From Emiliania huxleyi CCMP1516 (Eukaryota > Haptophyta > Isochrysidales > Noelaerhabdaceae): a stretch of 64,000 bases of DNA. This document shows, one piece after another, positions 10,845-21,200 of this stretch. Location: NCBI RefSeq assembly GCF_000372725.1, contig NW_005200161.1, positions 5,001 through 69,000 on the forward strand. Direction: 5' to 3'. Both the position numbers and the translations under genes were made by a program. The notes under the pieces were generated by a model that saw nothing but the letters and a program-made list of their open reading frames with translations, was not told the DNA's origin and searched no databases. Numbering within the stretch: position 1 is the stretch's first letter; the number at the start of each line of letters is the position of its first letter.

Positions 10845-11303
10845 CTATCGACGGCGACCCGGCGACGGCGCCCACCCCAGCAGCGTCTCCCACCCCCACC
10901 GCGTCGCGTTGTCGCACATGTTGCAATCGAGTTTGTCCATGTCGCACTTCTCGCCAGGCAGTGACACGTATGTCGTGTTCGTGCGAGTCGCATTGTCGTA
11001 TCGCGACGGACCCATGCGCAGCTGGCCGCGCGGATCGAGGCACGGCCAGAGGCTCTCGGGTCCGTAGACCGATGTGACGAGCACGTTGTCGCGGGCGTTT
11101 TGATACAGCTCGTGGTCGCACGCGCAATCGGTAAAATGGGCGATGCCGTGCAGGTCATACACGGCCCGACAATGGTCGTGCAAACGGCACGCGCTGTCGA
11201 GCGTCCCCGTCGCGCACGTGTTGTATCGTTGGGGATCGTATCCGCAACATCCGGTGCCGCACCAGTTGGTGCCCGGAAGGACCAGATCGCGCAACCAATC
11301 CAT
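10845..11303 (-). CDS. Secretory phospholipase A2-like protein (N-terminus incomplete)
   Basis: The frame from Met 11303 reads MDWLRDLVLPGTNWCGTGCC and then LDSACRLHDHCR ... CACDHELYQNARDN. The W-C-G-x-G calcium-loop-like segment precedes DxxCRxHDxC. That motif carries the catalytic His-Asp pair of secreted PLA2 enzymes and is followed by the Cys-rich C-x-C-D second helix. This arrangement is closest to the group III type. The C-terminal half has several N-x-T sequons and further cysteines (EKCDMDKLDCNMC), fitting a secreted, disulphide-bonded protein. Known family members hydrolyse the sn-2 ester of phospholipids with calcium; activity here is inferred. No signal peptide follows the chosen Met. 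An acceptor-like CAAGCAG just upstream suggests a separate signal-peptide exon that I could not place. Confidence 0.7.
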   Translation of the reverse strand: MDWLRDLVLPGTNWCGTGCCGYDPQRYNTCATGTLDSACRLHDHCRAVYDLHGIAHFTDCACDHELYQNARDNVLVTSVYGPESLWPCLDPRGQLRMGPSRYDNATRTNTTYVSLPGEKCDMDKLDCNMCDNATRWGWETLLGWAPSPGRRR

Positions 11304-11430
11304 GCGACGCCTCCTGCTTGGGTGTCGGCGCAGTGCGCCCGGCGATCCGCGGGAATTTCGGCATCGACTCCTCACTTGAGCACTTGAGCACTGGATAGGG
11401 TCGATTCCGCATGGTACGGGACCCCTCGAC

Positions 11431-11674
11431 TCCTCACACGAGAGCGAGGCCATCGCCAGCGCCAAAGCGGGCGAGCTCGTCGCATACGCCCGTGAAGTCC
11501 TCGTCGCCCTCGGCGCCCCGCCAGCCGGACCGACTGTCATCCTCTCGGACAACAAGGCGAACGAACGTCCTCGTCGCCAACAACGCCAAATCCGCCTCGC
11601 GCTCGCGCCACTTCCTGCTCCGCTACCACAACGCCTCCAACGCGCGGGCTCGCGCAGTGCATTGGGGGAACTGA
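11431..11674 (+). pseudogene. Ty1/copia-type RNase H relic, frameshifted
   Basis: A plus-strand frame reads HESEAIASAKAGELVAYARE, then LVALGAPPAGPTVILSDNKAN. The neighbouring frame continues LVANNAKSASRSRHFLLRYH. Together these follow the order of the copia-retrotransposon RNase H domain: S-x-EAE start, a helix, DN near the end, then the RSKH/RYH-like terminus. A one-step frame change near 11560 breaks the frame, and nothing like reverse transcriptase or an LTR flanks it. It is best read as a short dead fragment upstream of, and opposite to, the PLA2-like gene. Confidence 0.6.
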
Positions 11675-12244
11675 TCAATGCCGCCTCTGCGGGCCGAGCG
11701 CGAGCCCGCCCAGCAACATTGGGGGGGTGCGGTAGCCGGTAGGTAGACAATCTACCTCCCATCTAACCGCGCCTACCCTTTCTTGCATCTTGGGTAATGG
11801 GTAGACCTTTCACACCCACCGAGGTCATTACCTCTAACTAGTTCGTGCGTCCTGCTATTCGCCCGCCTGGTTTCGTTGCGTCCTCGCTTTGTGTGGAGTG
11901 TGGTCTAAATTGAGTGTATTGTTTGCTACATACATGCTAGCTAGACCCATGAGACCAGCCACGCCGCGCCCTCGCGCTCGGGCGCCTCCAGCGCCGCCCT
12001 CGGCCCCGCCGCTACGACCGACGGAGTCGGAGACGTCAACTCCGCAGTCACAGAAGGCGACGAGCGTCTTGCGCTCCATCGGACGCAGGTGCCCCGCGTC
12101 TCGGCTCTCGGTCTCGAGCGAGCGCGCAGCCGCAGGCCGCGGCAGGCGCACGAGTTTGGAAGGTCGGGCCTGCCGAAGACGGGCCATCCCAGCTCCCCCA
12201 GATCTGGGTCTCCAGTTGTCACACTCTCCGATACTCTCACAGTG
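11675..12244. other. Intergenic, no supported gene
   Basis: This stretch includes a less GC-rich part (11740-11960) and then GC-rich DNA with only short, motif-free open frames on both strands. Confidence 0.5.
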
Positions 12245-15174
12245 TCAGTGACAGGTGGCGCCGCGAAGGGCAAGACAAGTACTACACACAGACGAAGAAC
12301 GAGCCCACACGCGCGCCGCGGGCGCGTGAGCCCGGAGACACCCCGACCACGCCCGCGCGTGCGGCGCCACCCCTGTCCTCGCTATGCTGAGTGCTCCACT
12401 GACCGCTGTCCGCTGGAGTAGTAGTTTAGAAGCCAAATTGCAGGCCGGCGAGCGGCTCGGCCGTCCTGCGAACGCTCGAACGGAACGCGTCTCGCCACGC
12501 GGGAGGCAGTGTTCCTGCGCAGGAGCGGGACTCAAAACTCGATCAAAGGGAGGAGGAAGGGGCACGTGTGGGGCGGGCGTGGCGGCGGACGCACCGTCCG
12601 CCAGCCACGTGGTGTGCGCGGCGAGAGCGGCGCGGTCGTGCTCCGTGAGCCCGGGCAGGTTGAGGGGCAAGGGCTCGTGCGTGATGAAGCCGAGTGGCCC
12701 GCCTGCAGGGAAGGCTCGGAGAGGAGGGCTCGGAGAGGAAGGGTCGGAGAGGAAGGGTCGGAGGAAGGGTGAGGGAAGGGTCAAGGAGAGGTCAGGGAGA
12801 GGGAGAGGTCGAGGCCGAGCGGGCCGCGCCTGGCGTGAGCCTGGACCGCAAGCTTGCGCCGCGCTTCCCCTCCGGCTTCTGAAAGAAGATCGAAGCGCTC
12901 ACCTTGACAGCAGTCGGGACTCCGTCGCGGGTAAGGGTCAGGGTTCGGTTAGGGCTAGGGTGAGGGTCAGCTCACCTTGACAGTCGGGATTCCGTCGCGG
13001 GGCGAGCCCGCCGTGAGGCGGAGGCGGCCGAAGCGCGGGCCCTTCTTCGACGAGTTTGCAGACGAGTTCGTGCGCGTCTTGAAGTGGCCGCGGAAGATCG
13101 TGGAGCAGCCGCGCGCCGACGCGTGGTTCGCGTGGCGCAAGTGGATGTGTTCGAGCGGCAGCTTGACCTAAAGGGCGGCTCGCCCGAGCTCCAGGTCCCA
13201 ACCCCAACGCAGCGAAGCCGAGTGCTCGAGCGGCACGCTGGACCGCGCAAGCGTCGTCCTCCAGACGGGCAGGCCGCACGTCGTGCACTCCCGCCGCCCG
13301 GTACCCCTTCGCCACGTCGACCATCCACTTTGTCTTGAGGTCGCTCGAGACGCAGCCGATGCCTAGGGTTAGGGTTAGGGCTAGGTCGACCATCCACTTT
13401 GTCTTGAGGTCGCTACAGACGCAGCCGATGCCGCGGTTCGCGACCGCTTGCGTCGTGTCGCACACGATCTCATCCATCCGCCCCCAAATCCGCCACCCCG
13501 ACGACGGCCCCGCCTCGAAGCTGGGCGGGCCGACGCGCAGAGGGGCCGCCTCGAGGCCGCCCCCGCCGCTGCTGTTCCCGGAGCACGCCTCCGCCGCGTA
13601 GTAGTCGACGCGGCAGAGGTACGCGACCGAGGCCGGCCCGCGGCAGCCTGCCGACGCCCCGCCTCCCGACGCCTCGACTCCCGACGCCTCGCCCGCCTCG
13701 CCGAGGTGCGCCTGCGAGGGGCGAGAGGCTAGGAAGAGGAGGCGCCGGTCTACGGCCCGCTGGCGCGTCGCTCTCTCGTTTGCTCCTCTGTCTGCTACAG
13801 CTCTGTCGGGGCGGGGCGAGTCGGGGCGAGTCCGAGAGGCGCGAGAGAGGGAGCTGGAGAGAGGCGCACCGCCAGCCTCAGCAGGGCTCCGGAGAGGGAG
13901 CGGCCCCACCGGAGCCTCCACGGTCGCCGCTGCGGAGCCGCGTCGAGCGGCGGGTCGCGCTGGAGGTGAGGCTGCGGCGCGCGGAAGGAGCGGGCCTGCG
14001 GGACATGTCTCGAGGATGTGTCGCGACGTGTGCGGGACGTGTCCGCCTCGCCGACGCAGGGAGCGGGCCTGCGCCGCCGGCACCGGGTACACGAACTCGT
14101 CCAGGTCGAGAGAGAGCACCCACTCGGCCGGCGACGAGCCAGAGGCCGCCCTCGCCGCGCTGGCGCAGCCGCGTACCGCGCTCAGGGCGAGGTTGAGGGA
14201 AAAGACCTGGTACCTGCAAATGGGCGGCGCGGGCTCTCGGGCACAGCCACGCGCGGGCGAGACCAGCCTCCACGCGTCTCGCGCGCGTCTCCTCGCCTGC
14301 GCGAGATGTAGAGCCGCGGCGACCACCAGCCTCGCAGGAGCAGCACGCGCTTGTTTGAGGCCGCGAGCGCCTCGAGGCCGCGCGCAAACCCGCCAGTCGG
14401 CGGCGAGAGCTGCTGGTCGAAGAGGAGGATGCGGCTGGCGCCGAGCAGCGAGTACCAGCCGACCCACTCGGTGAGGTGGCTCAGCGCACGCCTCCCGTCT
14501 GCGCCCGGGTAGAGGTACGGCATCACGACGCTGACCCGCTCAGTCGTGCTGGTGACGACGCCCAGCGCGCCGCCCGCCGTCGACTCGCACTCAGAGGCGC
14601 CGAGAGGGAAGGAGGAGGCGCGGACAGGCACGCTCTCAATCTGCCAGACGACCACGCCAACCTCCGCCTGGCGCCGCTTCCCCTTGCCAGACATGCCGGC
14701 TGCCAGGCGGAGGCGCAGGCCCACGCGCGGCGGAGAGAGCGCCGACACTCCGCTGCACGCCACTCGGAGCCCGTGCACGCACGCATCCCTGCTGGCGGCG
14801 TGCCTGCCGCACGCAGCGTCAAGCCCGACATTCTGCGTGGTCACCGCCGACCAGTCGATGCGGTCGTCCGAGGCCACAAAGTGGCCAGCGCCGGGTTTGA
14901 ACTCGTGGAGCGACTTGGCGCGCCGCCAGGTTGCCCCGCCGTCGAGAGAGCACTCGAGGCAGCCTTGCGTCCTCAACGAGCACTCCTTTGGCCGCGCAAA
15001 GGCGCCAAAGATGGCTGTGTTGCTCTGGTCCCCGTCTGACTCCTCCTTGGCCAAAAGCACCCCCGCCTGTCCTCTCGCAGTGACGTTCGACGGCCCTGCC
15101 CACGTCCAGCCTCCGAGGTCAATGACGTCGGCGGTGGCGGCGCCGGCCAGAAACAAGGCGGCCAGAAACAACAT
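12245..15174 (-). CDS. Glycosyltransferase family 92 (DUF23-like), multi-exon
   Basis: The start at 15174 gives MLFLAALFLAGAATADVIDL, a signal peptide or anchor. Exon 1 continues to VSVVMPYLYPGADGRRALSH, EWVGWYSLLGASRILLFDQQ and RVLLLRGWWSPRLYIS. After a GC-AG intron (14214-14296) comes YQVFSLNLALSAV and EWVLSLDLDEFVYPV, the D-x-D-E-F sugar-nucleotide site of GT92. Later exons encode VAYLCRVDYYAAEACSG, MDEIVCDTTQAVANRGIG, VAKGYRAAGVHDVRPA and EHIHLRHANHAS. Introns 13996-14068, 13363-13431 and 12903-12975 each duplicate their exon edge and are listed separately. The 3' end is uncertain: a good CCTGCAG acceptor near 12707 leads to GPLGFITHEPLPLNLPGL, with a stop at 12245; ending near 12790 is an alternative. 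The enzyme would act in the ER or Golgi lumen, transferring sugar to glycans; the specific linkage is unknown. Confidence 0.65.
12903..12975 (-). other. 73-nt intron: duplicated exon edge plus degenerate telomere filler
   Basis: In sense orientation CCGACTGTCAAG is followed by GTGAGC. It then runs through CCCTAGCCCTAACCGAACCC-like filler and ends in a second CGACTGCTGTCAAG before another GTGAGC. About 30 bp is duplicated (12898-12931 and 12971-13001), with a 3-nt indel between copies. Splicing at either GT preserves the open frame to this point. Confidence 0.6.
13363..13431 (-). other. 69-nt intron: 47-bp exon duplication plus TTAGGG telomere filler
   Basis: The exon segment ending at GTCGAC is present twice (13316-13362 and 13385-13431) with two mismatches near its middle. 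Between the copies lies, in sense orientation, CTAGCCCTAACCCTAACCCT followed by AG. A GC donor at the start of the first copy and the telomere-derived CCCTAG as acceptor would remove exactly 69 nt and restore GIGCVSSDLKTKWMVDVAKG. Left unspliced it is an in-frame insertion of 23 residues. Confidence 0.65.
13996..14068 (-). other. 73-nt GC-AG intron with ACATGTCC/ACACGTCC filler
   Basis: In sense orientation the sequence is CGCAG|GCCCGCTCC ... GAGACATGTCCCGCAG|GCCCGCTCC. The 14-15 bp around the splice junction are repeated 73 bp apart. The filler holds four degenerate ACRTGTCC-type units. Removal joins PVPAAQ to ARSFRAPQPHLQ in frame. Confidence 0.65.
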
Positions 15175-15388
15175 GTGCACACTTTTGCTCTCGTAAAGCG
15201 ATGGTTTGTGCGGTTGTGCGGGTTTGTGCGGGCGACGCCGCTGAGGGTGGGGGGCGTGCAGACGCCGTGGTCGACAAAAAAGACTCAAAAGTCACCAAAG
15301 TGCTCACACACACACCATACCCCGTTGGGTCTAGTCCAAGCCTGCCTGCTCTTCACCTCCTACACACAACCCTCGAGAACCCTCGACA

Positions 15389-15427
<39 letters not shown>

Positions 15428-15618
15428 AGAGGGTGGGACATTGAGATTGAACATTCTGTTGAGCGTGTGGACCACTTGTCCGATGTCCAGCGTCGGCGCG
15501 GGACTGGCGCGCACTGGCACTAACAGGGTGATAAGAAACAAGAACCTCGTATGTCAGACCCAGGGAAGGTCCTTCACACTGAATACAATTGTAACGAGAA
15601 ACGAACGGACTTGTCAAA
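15175..15618. repeat. Intergenic with a (CA)n microsatellite at about 15389-15423
   Basis: This is the divergent promoter space between the GT92-like gene (-) and the NFKBIL1-like gene (+). It contains about 17 CA dinucleotides. No coding signal is convincing; the 15551-15610 part is less GC-rich and probably 5' leader of the plus-strand gene. Confidence 0.7.
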
Positions 15619-16797
15619 ATGGGCGCGTGCGCGACCAACGGGTGGCATTGCCCGCACCCGAGCTGCCGCTTCTTCAACGAGGACGACGAGCTGCCATTCT
15701 GCCAGATGTGCGCGCGCATCCGTTCCCGCCTGGTGCAGCACTCGTCGGGCGAGTCGAGGCCGACAGGGCCCGGCCGCGAGGATGGTCCGCTGCGCGGCAG
15801 CAGGCAGGCAAAAGACTCCGCACCCTCGATGAGCACAGACGCGTGGACGGCGGCGGCAAGGCACGCGCGCCCGGCGTGCAACGCGCCAAGCGCCTCGACC
15901 GAGGCTCCTGCGCGTCCGAGAAGCGACGAGCGGCAAAGGAGGGGTTCGGCGGCGGCGCAACGCCCCTCCTCCGCCGGCGGAAGGGATGCCCCGTCGACTC
16001 GAGGTTCTTCCGTGCAGCCCGCGGCCGGACAGGAGACGCCAGTGCAGCGGCAGCGGCATCGGGCGGCGTACGAGGCCCGAGCCGTCTCGCGGGCGGAGCT
16101 GAGTGGCGTGCCGCGCCGGCCCGCGCCGCGACTCAATGCACGGAGGCCAACACCGCTGCCGGATGACGAGTGGGAGAAGATCAAGGCCGAAGCTAAGGCA
16201 AAAGCGGAGGCGGCGGCCGCGGCTGTCGCGGAGGAGCAGGCAAGAGAGGCTCAGCGCAGTGCGCCGCGTGGGAATGCATGCGACGCCGGCAACGAATCAG
16301 CTGATGCGGATGAGCGTTCCCGGGGCGACTCGTCGGGTGAGGAAGAGTACCAGCAGCAGCTGAAATCTCGTGCGCGAGCCTACAGAGCAGGGCAGGCGGA
16401 GCGAGAGGCACAGGCGCCGGCGGAGGCGGGACGTCCCAGCAGAAGGCCGAATGAATCGCCACCGACGACTGCGCGCCGTGCCACTGCTCACCACACCACA
16501 GCGCTGCAGTGGGACCGAGCGGAGGCGGCGTGGGCCAAATTCGCGGCTCGAGGGCAGGAGATCTGCATGCGCGACGTGCCATGGCCATCGCTCGATGCGG
16601 CATCCCTACGTCTCGGGCCACGGCAGAGCGAGGCCGAGCGCAAGAGCGCCTATCGCACACTCAGTCTTCGGTGGCATCCAGACCGCTTCGTGCAGGCCTT
16701 TGGCGCAAAGCTTCGTGCGGACGAGCGCGAGGGTATCCTGCAGAAGGTGACCGAGGTCTCGCAAACCATCAACGCCATGTTTCGTGACCACCTGTAG
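15619..16797 (+). CDS. NFKBIL1: RanBP2-type zinc finger plus NFKBIL1-like C-terminal J-like domain
   Basis: This is a single-exon gene of 392 residues. Near the N-terminus WHCPHPSCRFFNEDDELPFC followed by QMC matches a RanBP2-type zinc finger (W-x-C-x4-C ... C-x2-C). A long Ala/Arg/Glu-rich, presumably disordered or coiled middle includes EKIKAEAKAKAEAAAAA at about residues 188-204. The last about 90 residues read WAKFAARGQEICMRDVPWP, then AYRTLSLRWHPDRFVQAFG and VTEVSQTINAMF. The DVPWP plus WHPD(R/K)F arrangement is the hallmark of the NFKBIL1/IkB-like family, whose tail resembles a J domain with HPD. Human NFKBIL1 has ankyrin repeats instead of the zinc finger, so the architecture differs. 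A nuclear RNA-processing role is known for relatives; here it is inferred. Confidence 0.7.
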   Translation: MGACATNGWHCPHPSCRFFNEDDELPFCQMCARIRSRLVQHSSGESRPTGPGREDGPLRGSRQAKDSAPSMSTDAWTAAARHARPACNAPSASTEAPARPRSDERQRRGSAAAQRPSSAGGRDAPSTRGSSVQPAAGQETPVQRQRHRAAYEARAVSRAELSGVPRRPAPRLNARRPTPLPDDEWEKIKAEAKAKAEAAAAAVAEEQAREAQRSAPRGNACDAGNESADADERSRGDSSGEEEYQQQLKSRARAYRAGQAEREAQAPAEAGRPSRRPNESPPTTARRATAHHTTALQWDRAEAAWAKFAARGQEICMRDVPWPSLDAASLRLGPRQSEAERKSAYRTLSLRWHPDRFVQAFGAKLRADEREGILQKVTEVSQTINAMFRDHL

Positions 16798-17109
16798 CCA
16801 CCAATGGCCCTCTCGCTTGGCGCTCGCCCCTCGCGCCGCCGGCGAAATCGTGTATACACGGCTCTGCGCTGGCCTTTATGTAGCGACGGGCCAGAACGGT
16901 GTGCACGGCTCGCACACACAAATCCTGCAGCGTGTACACAAATCCTGCTCGCATAAACAAAGAGAGAGAGTCATATTTTACAGAGATTCGTCTCACTACT
17001 CACACGGGGATCATCATGTGTGAGGCTCGAGGTGTGAGGCCGTCTACACGCCGCACGACGACTTGTCTCTTGTGCGGTGTCGTGGCGTGTGCGGACTGCG
17101 CTCGCGCTA
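16798..17109. other. Intergenic, 3' flank of the NFKBIL1-like gene
   Basis: No gene is supported. A short frame from 17016 contains TCLLCGVVACADC, a C-x2-C-x5-C-x2-C spacing that could bind zinc. However, the frame is brief, lies against an inverted-repeat element and has no wider match. Confidence 0.5.
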
Positions 17110-17860
17110 CCCTGAGAGCGATTCTAAGATCAGGTCTGGCACCTCCCCACTGGAAACGAACATCTGAGTTTCAAATCTCGAATAAATCTCGAAACACACT
17201 TGAATGCTCACTTGGCAGGTAACATATGCGCCACGCGCCCCAACCGCTCCTCTGGTCGCCGCCGGCCTTCGCGGCGGCGGCGATGTCCCAGCGCCACCCA
17301 TCGGCCAGCCCTCAGATCGATCGATCGGCGCTCAAAGTCGGCTTCAGATCCGAGAACGCTGCTGGCGCCGCCGCCGATCCCAGCGGCGACGCCAGCAGCT
17401 TCCTCTGCTCTCCAATGCGCCGAGAAGCGACGCGGGGGTGCTCGGCCCGCCGTGGACGTCGAAGGCTCCGCCGGGCGCGCGTCGGCCGGTCCGGTGGCAC
17501 CCTCTGCGCGCGGCACCTGCCGGCGCCCCGACGACAGCCGTCGCGCCACCGCTCATGGAGGGGCGGTCGGCGCCGCTGCCGCCGCGCCGCCGGTGGGAGG
17601 GGCACTGGTGGTGGCCTGGGCGGCCCTCCGCCGCCGCTCGGGGCGCCCGGGCAGCGGTGGCAGCCTGCCGCCGCACCACTTCGACCCACCGCTGACCACT
17701 TCGAAATGCCCGCTCCGGCGGCCCGCTAGCTTTGCTATTCTTTTTTCTACAAAGCAAAATTCGAGCCAATTGAGGAAACTCAAGCGGGCAGGCTGGAAGC
17801 ACTGAGGGACGGCCGATGTTCGCCCAGTGCCAGACCTGATTTTAGAATCGCTCCTGAGGG
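17110..17860. mobile_element. Putative non-autonomous element with about 33-bp inverted repeats
   Basis: CCCTGAGAGCGATTCTAAGA plus TCAGGTCTGGCAC at 17110-17142 is repeated in inverse orientation at 17827-17860, with few mismatches. The word CGAACATC follows within both arms. The 750-bp interior is GC-rich, with open frames lacking transposase motifs (no DDE pattern seen). This suggests a MITE-like element; a hairpin-forming intergenic repeat is the alternative. Confidence 0.55.
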
Positions 17861-18238
17861 AGAACCACCTGGCCTGCTCCCTATTCCCCGGGCAGGCGCC
17901 GCTGAGCACGTGCGCCATCTAGTCACACAGAGTTGGAGTCGTTCACAGAGAGTTAAAAGCGATACGCACTCAACGCGCACGCGCCCGATAAAACACTCGA
18001 TGAACTATTACGGAATACGCGACTATACGGAATACGCGACCGCAATGGCCAATGCGACGCGCGCACGTACATAGAGAGCAAAAACATAGCAGGAAGGAGG
18101 CGAGGCAATCCTCGTGCAGGCGTGGACGGCACGCAAGCAACCTCGGTGGGATCCTGATGTCCCGCTGGCCATAGAGCGACGCGCCAGTGGACACGTGGGG
18201 CAAAAAAAGGCAAAAATGCAGGAACCCGCCGACAAGCC
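17861..18238. other. Intergenic, no supported gene
   Basis: Short motif-free frames only. GGCAAAAATGCAGG near 18208 recurs in variant form elsewhere in intergenic DNA. This is presumably the 3' flank of the Zn2Cys6 gene. Confidence 0.45.
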
Positions 18239-21200
18239 CTAGGGCTCGGGTACGGCCAATCGGGGACGCTTGGCCGCCGGGTCCGTGGAAAAATCCCCCG
18301 CCGCCATGGCTGTCGCGGCTGAGTCCCCGCCGCTGCAAAGCTCGTCTGCTGAAGGCAGAGTTGCTGCCGGCTTGAACTCGAGGGACGGCGGTGGCGCATG
18401 GGCGGCGCAGCTCCCGTTGCTCGCATTGACGCTCGTGCTGCCGACGACCTGACGAGGGGAGCGATGGCGGTGGGAACGAAGCGAAGGGGCGTGCGGTGCG
18501 AGCATACGTGCACGCCTGCTCGGCTTGCCGACCAAGCTGCTCATCGTGCGTCACATCGTTCGCGCCGCGGCTCGCCGGCGCCGGCCAGAGAGCGAGACCC
18601 GTGCGCACCTGGCTCGGCGGCGCCCGCGGCACTGCCATCCCCGCGCCCATCCCTGCGCCCATGCCCAACCCGCTCGGTGCGGCCTGCCCACCCAGCACCC
18701 GCCAATCCGGTGCCAGCCCGCCCGCCGCCATTGTTGGCCCGCCCGCCGAAGCCTGCCCGCCCAGGGGCACTATCCCGACCGGCGCGACTAGCCCGCGCGG
18801 CGCCATCAGCCCCCCCTGCGCCACCAGCCCCCCCGGCGCATACTGCCCACTCGGCGCCATCGGCCCGCCCGGCGCCATCTGCCCGCCCGGCGCCATCTGC
18901 CCGCCCGGCGCATACTGCCCGCCCGCCCCGCCCGGCGCCATCGGCCCGCCCGGCGCCGCAAATCCGGCGGGTGCTACTGGCACGACCGCCTGTCCGCCCG
19001 GCGGCCCTGCTGGCCTGCCCGGCACCGTCTTCCCACCCGCCGCCAGCCCGCCCGCCGCCGCCAGCCCGCCCGCCGCCGCCAGCCCGCCCGCCGCCGCTGG
19101 CCTACCCGGCGCTGCTGGCCTACCCGGCGCTGCTGGCCTACCCGGCGCCGCCTGCCCGCCCGCCGCCGCCTCCCCGTGCAGCGTCTCGACGAGCTCCGCG
19201 AGCGGCAGCTCCGCGCGGAGGGCGTCCCACAGCGCAACAGCCTCGGCGTGGGCTGCCGCAGGCGGGCGCCCGGCGAGCGGGTTCGGCGGTGACGGGGCGA
19301 CGAAACCATTGGGCGCCGTGAGAGCGGTCGGCGCCGCCACGGCGGTCGGCGCCGCGAGTGGGTGGCTCGCCGCGTCGGCCCTCTCTTGGGCAGACGAGGA
19401 GAGGGGAGACGCAGGGCAGCCTGGCTGAGGCCCAATGCCTTGCGCGGCGGGGAGATGGGCGGGGAGGGGGGCGGCGAGAGGCGCGGTCGCTGCCAGCTGC
19501 GGAGGGCACGCCGGCGCGGCGACAGGAAGGGGCCTCGCCAGCTGTGGATCGGCGGCCGGCGTCGCGGGCGAAAGGGGCTCCGGTTCCGGTGCTGCGCCGC
19601 TGTCGGCCCGGGAGGGAAGGGGCACCGCCGGCACCGTGGGCACCGCTGCTCCGAGCGAGTCGGTCGGGACTAGGAGGGCGAGCGGGGGCTGGCCTTGGAC
19701 GGGGGCGGTGGTGTGGACGGGGGCGGCGGCAGCGCCGTCCGCGCCGGCTGGCTGCGGGAGCATCTCTGGCTGCGGGAGCATCTCTGGCTGCGGGAGCATC
19801 TCTGGCTGCGGGAGCATCTCTGGCTGCGGGAGCATCTCTGGCTGCGGGAGCATCTCTGGCTGCGGGAGCATCTCCACGACGCTGGTGACGATGCGGCCGT
19901 CCCAATCCACGAGCAGCCTTCCGGACACGTCGAAGAAGGAGTACGAGCCGGCGAGCCGGTCATACACGCGCACGGGCCTCTCGCACTGCGCCTGGGCGAC
20001 GACGTCTTCCTGGCACTGGCGATAGAGCTGGCCAATCATGCGGTAGACAGACTGCAGGTCCTCCGGGTGCGTGAAGAGCGCGTTGATCTCGACCTGAGAG
20101 CGGCGGGGCGCGGGCACGCTGGCGGTGGCGCCGCAGCCCGAGGGGCGCGCAATCTCTCGGCTGCCGATCGCGCCGCCTGGCTGCTCTACCACGCCCGCTG
20201 CATCTCTTCTCTTCTCTTGCGGCGCCTGGCTGCTCTTCCACGCCTGCTGCATCTCCCGCACGGAGACGATGGAGCGCTCGAAGGCGGAGTTGACGAGGAA
20301 GTGCGCCTGCGGGGCAGCGGAGCGAGGGGTGGGGTGGGGCGGGGGGAGGAGCGCGCGTGCGGCGCGGAGGTTTGGCGCGGACGGCGCGATTTCTTTTACT
20401 GACGCGAGGCCGAGAGCAGGCTCTGCTAGCAGGCTCTGCTGCCGTCGCAGGGCGGGGCGCGGCCGACAGCTCGCCTCGCCGTCTCGGATCGTGCGGAGGA
20501 AGACGTAGCCCTCGGAGTTCGCCATCAGGTTCTCGAAGAGGGGCGGAAGCGAGCCGTCGAATGGGGGCAGCGGCACCGCCTCGTCGAGCGGCAGCACCTA
20601 CACGAGACGGCTCCGGAGCTGGTCGGCGCTGGAGCATCGGGGGGGGAGGGCGGCAGACCCTTGCGGGAGGCCTCGTCCATCGAGATCTCGTGGTGCCGGC
20701 AGATGCGCAGAGCGACCTCCTACAGTGGTGCCGCCTCCCCCCTCAGTGCCGACTCCGGAGGGCCGCCCCCCTCCCCGCCGTCCGCCGCGCGCCATGAGCT
20801 CGTAGGCGTTGCGGCGGCGCGCAATCGCGGCGAGCGGCTTGAGGGTGAAGCGGATCGAGGAGCGCGACGTGCCCGGCTCGAGCATGACTGCGAGCACGTT
20901 CCTCGCGCCCTGGATGTTGGTGCCCGGCAGCTGCTGGAAGGCGCGCATCGCGATGCCGTCCGACGCGAGCCTCATGACCTGCTGTTCGCCGGGCGTGCGA
21001 GGAGCGCCCGCATCAAAGACGGCGGACCCGTTGAACTCCACGACGGGCTGGCCTGGGGGCCCGAGCGGCGAAGGGTCCTCGAGCATAGCCTGCAAAGTCG
21101 CGCCCAGGGCCTTGCGGGCGACCCGCATGCCAAGTTGTGGCGCCGGCTCACAGCGCAGGCCGATCCTCGCGCATCGGTCGCAGGGATGCTTTCCGGGAAC

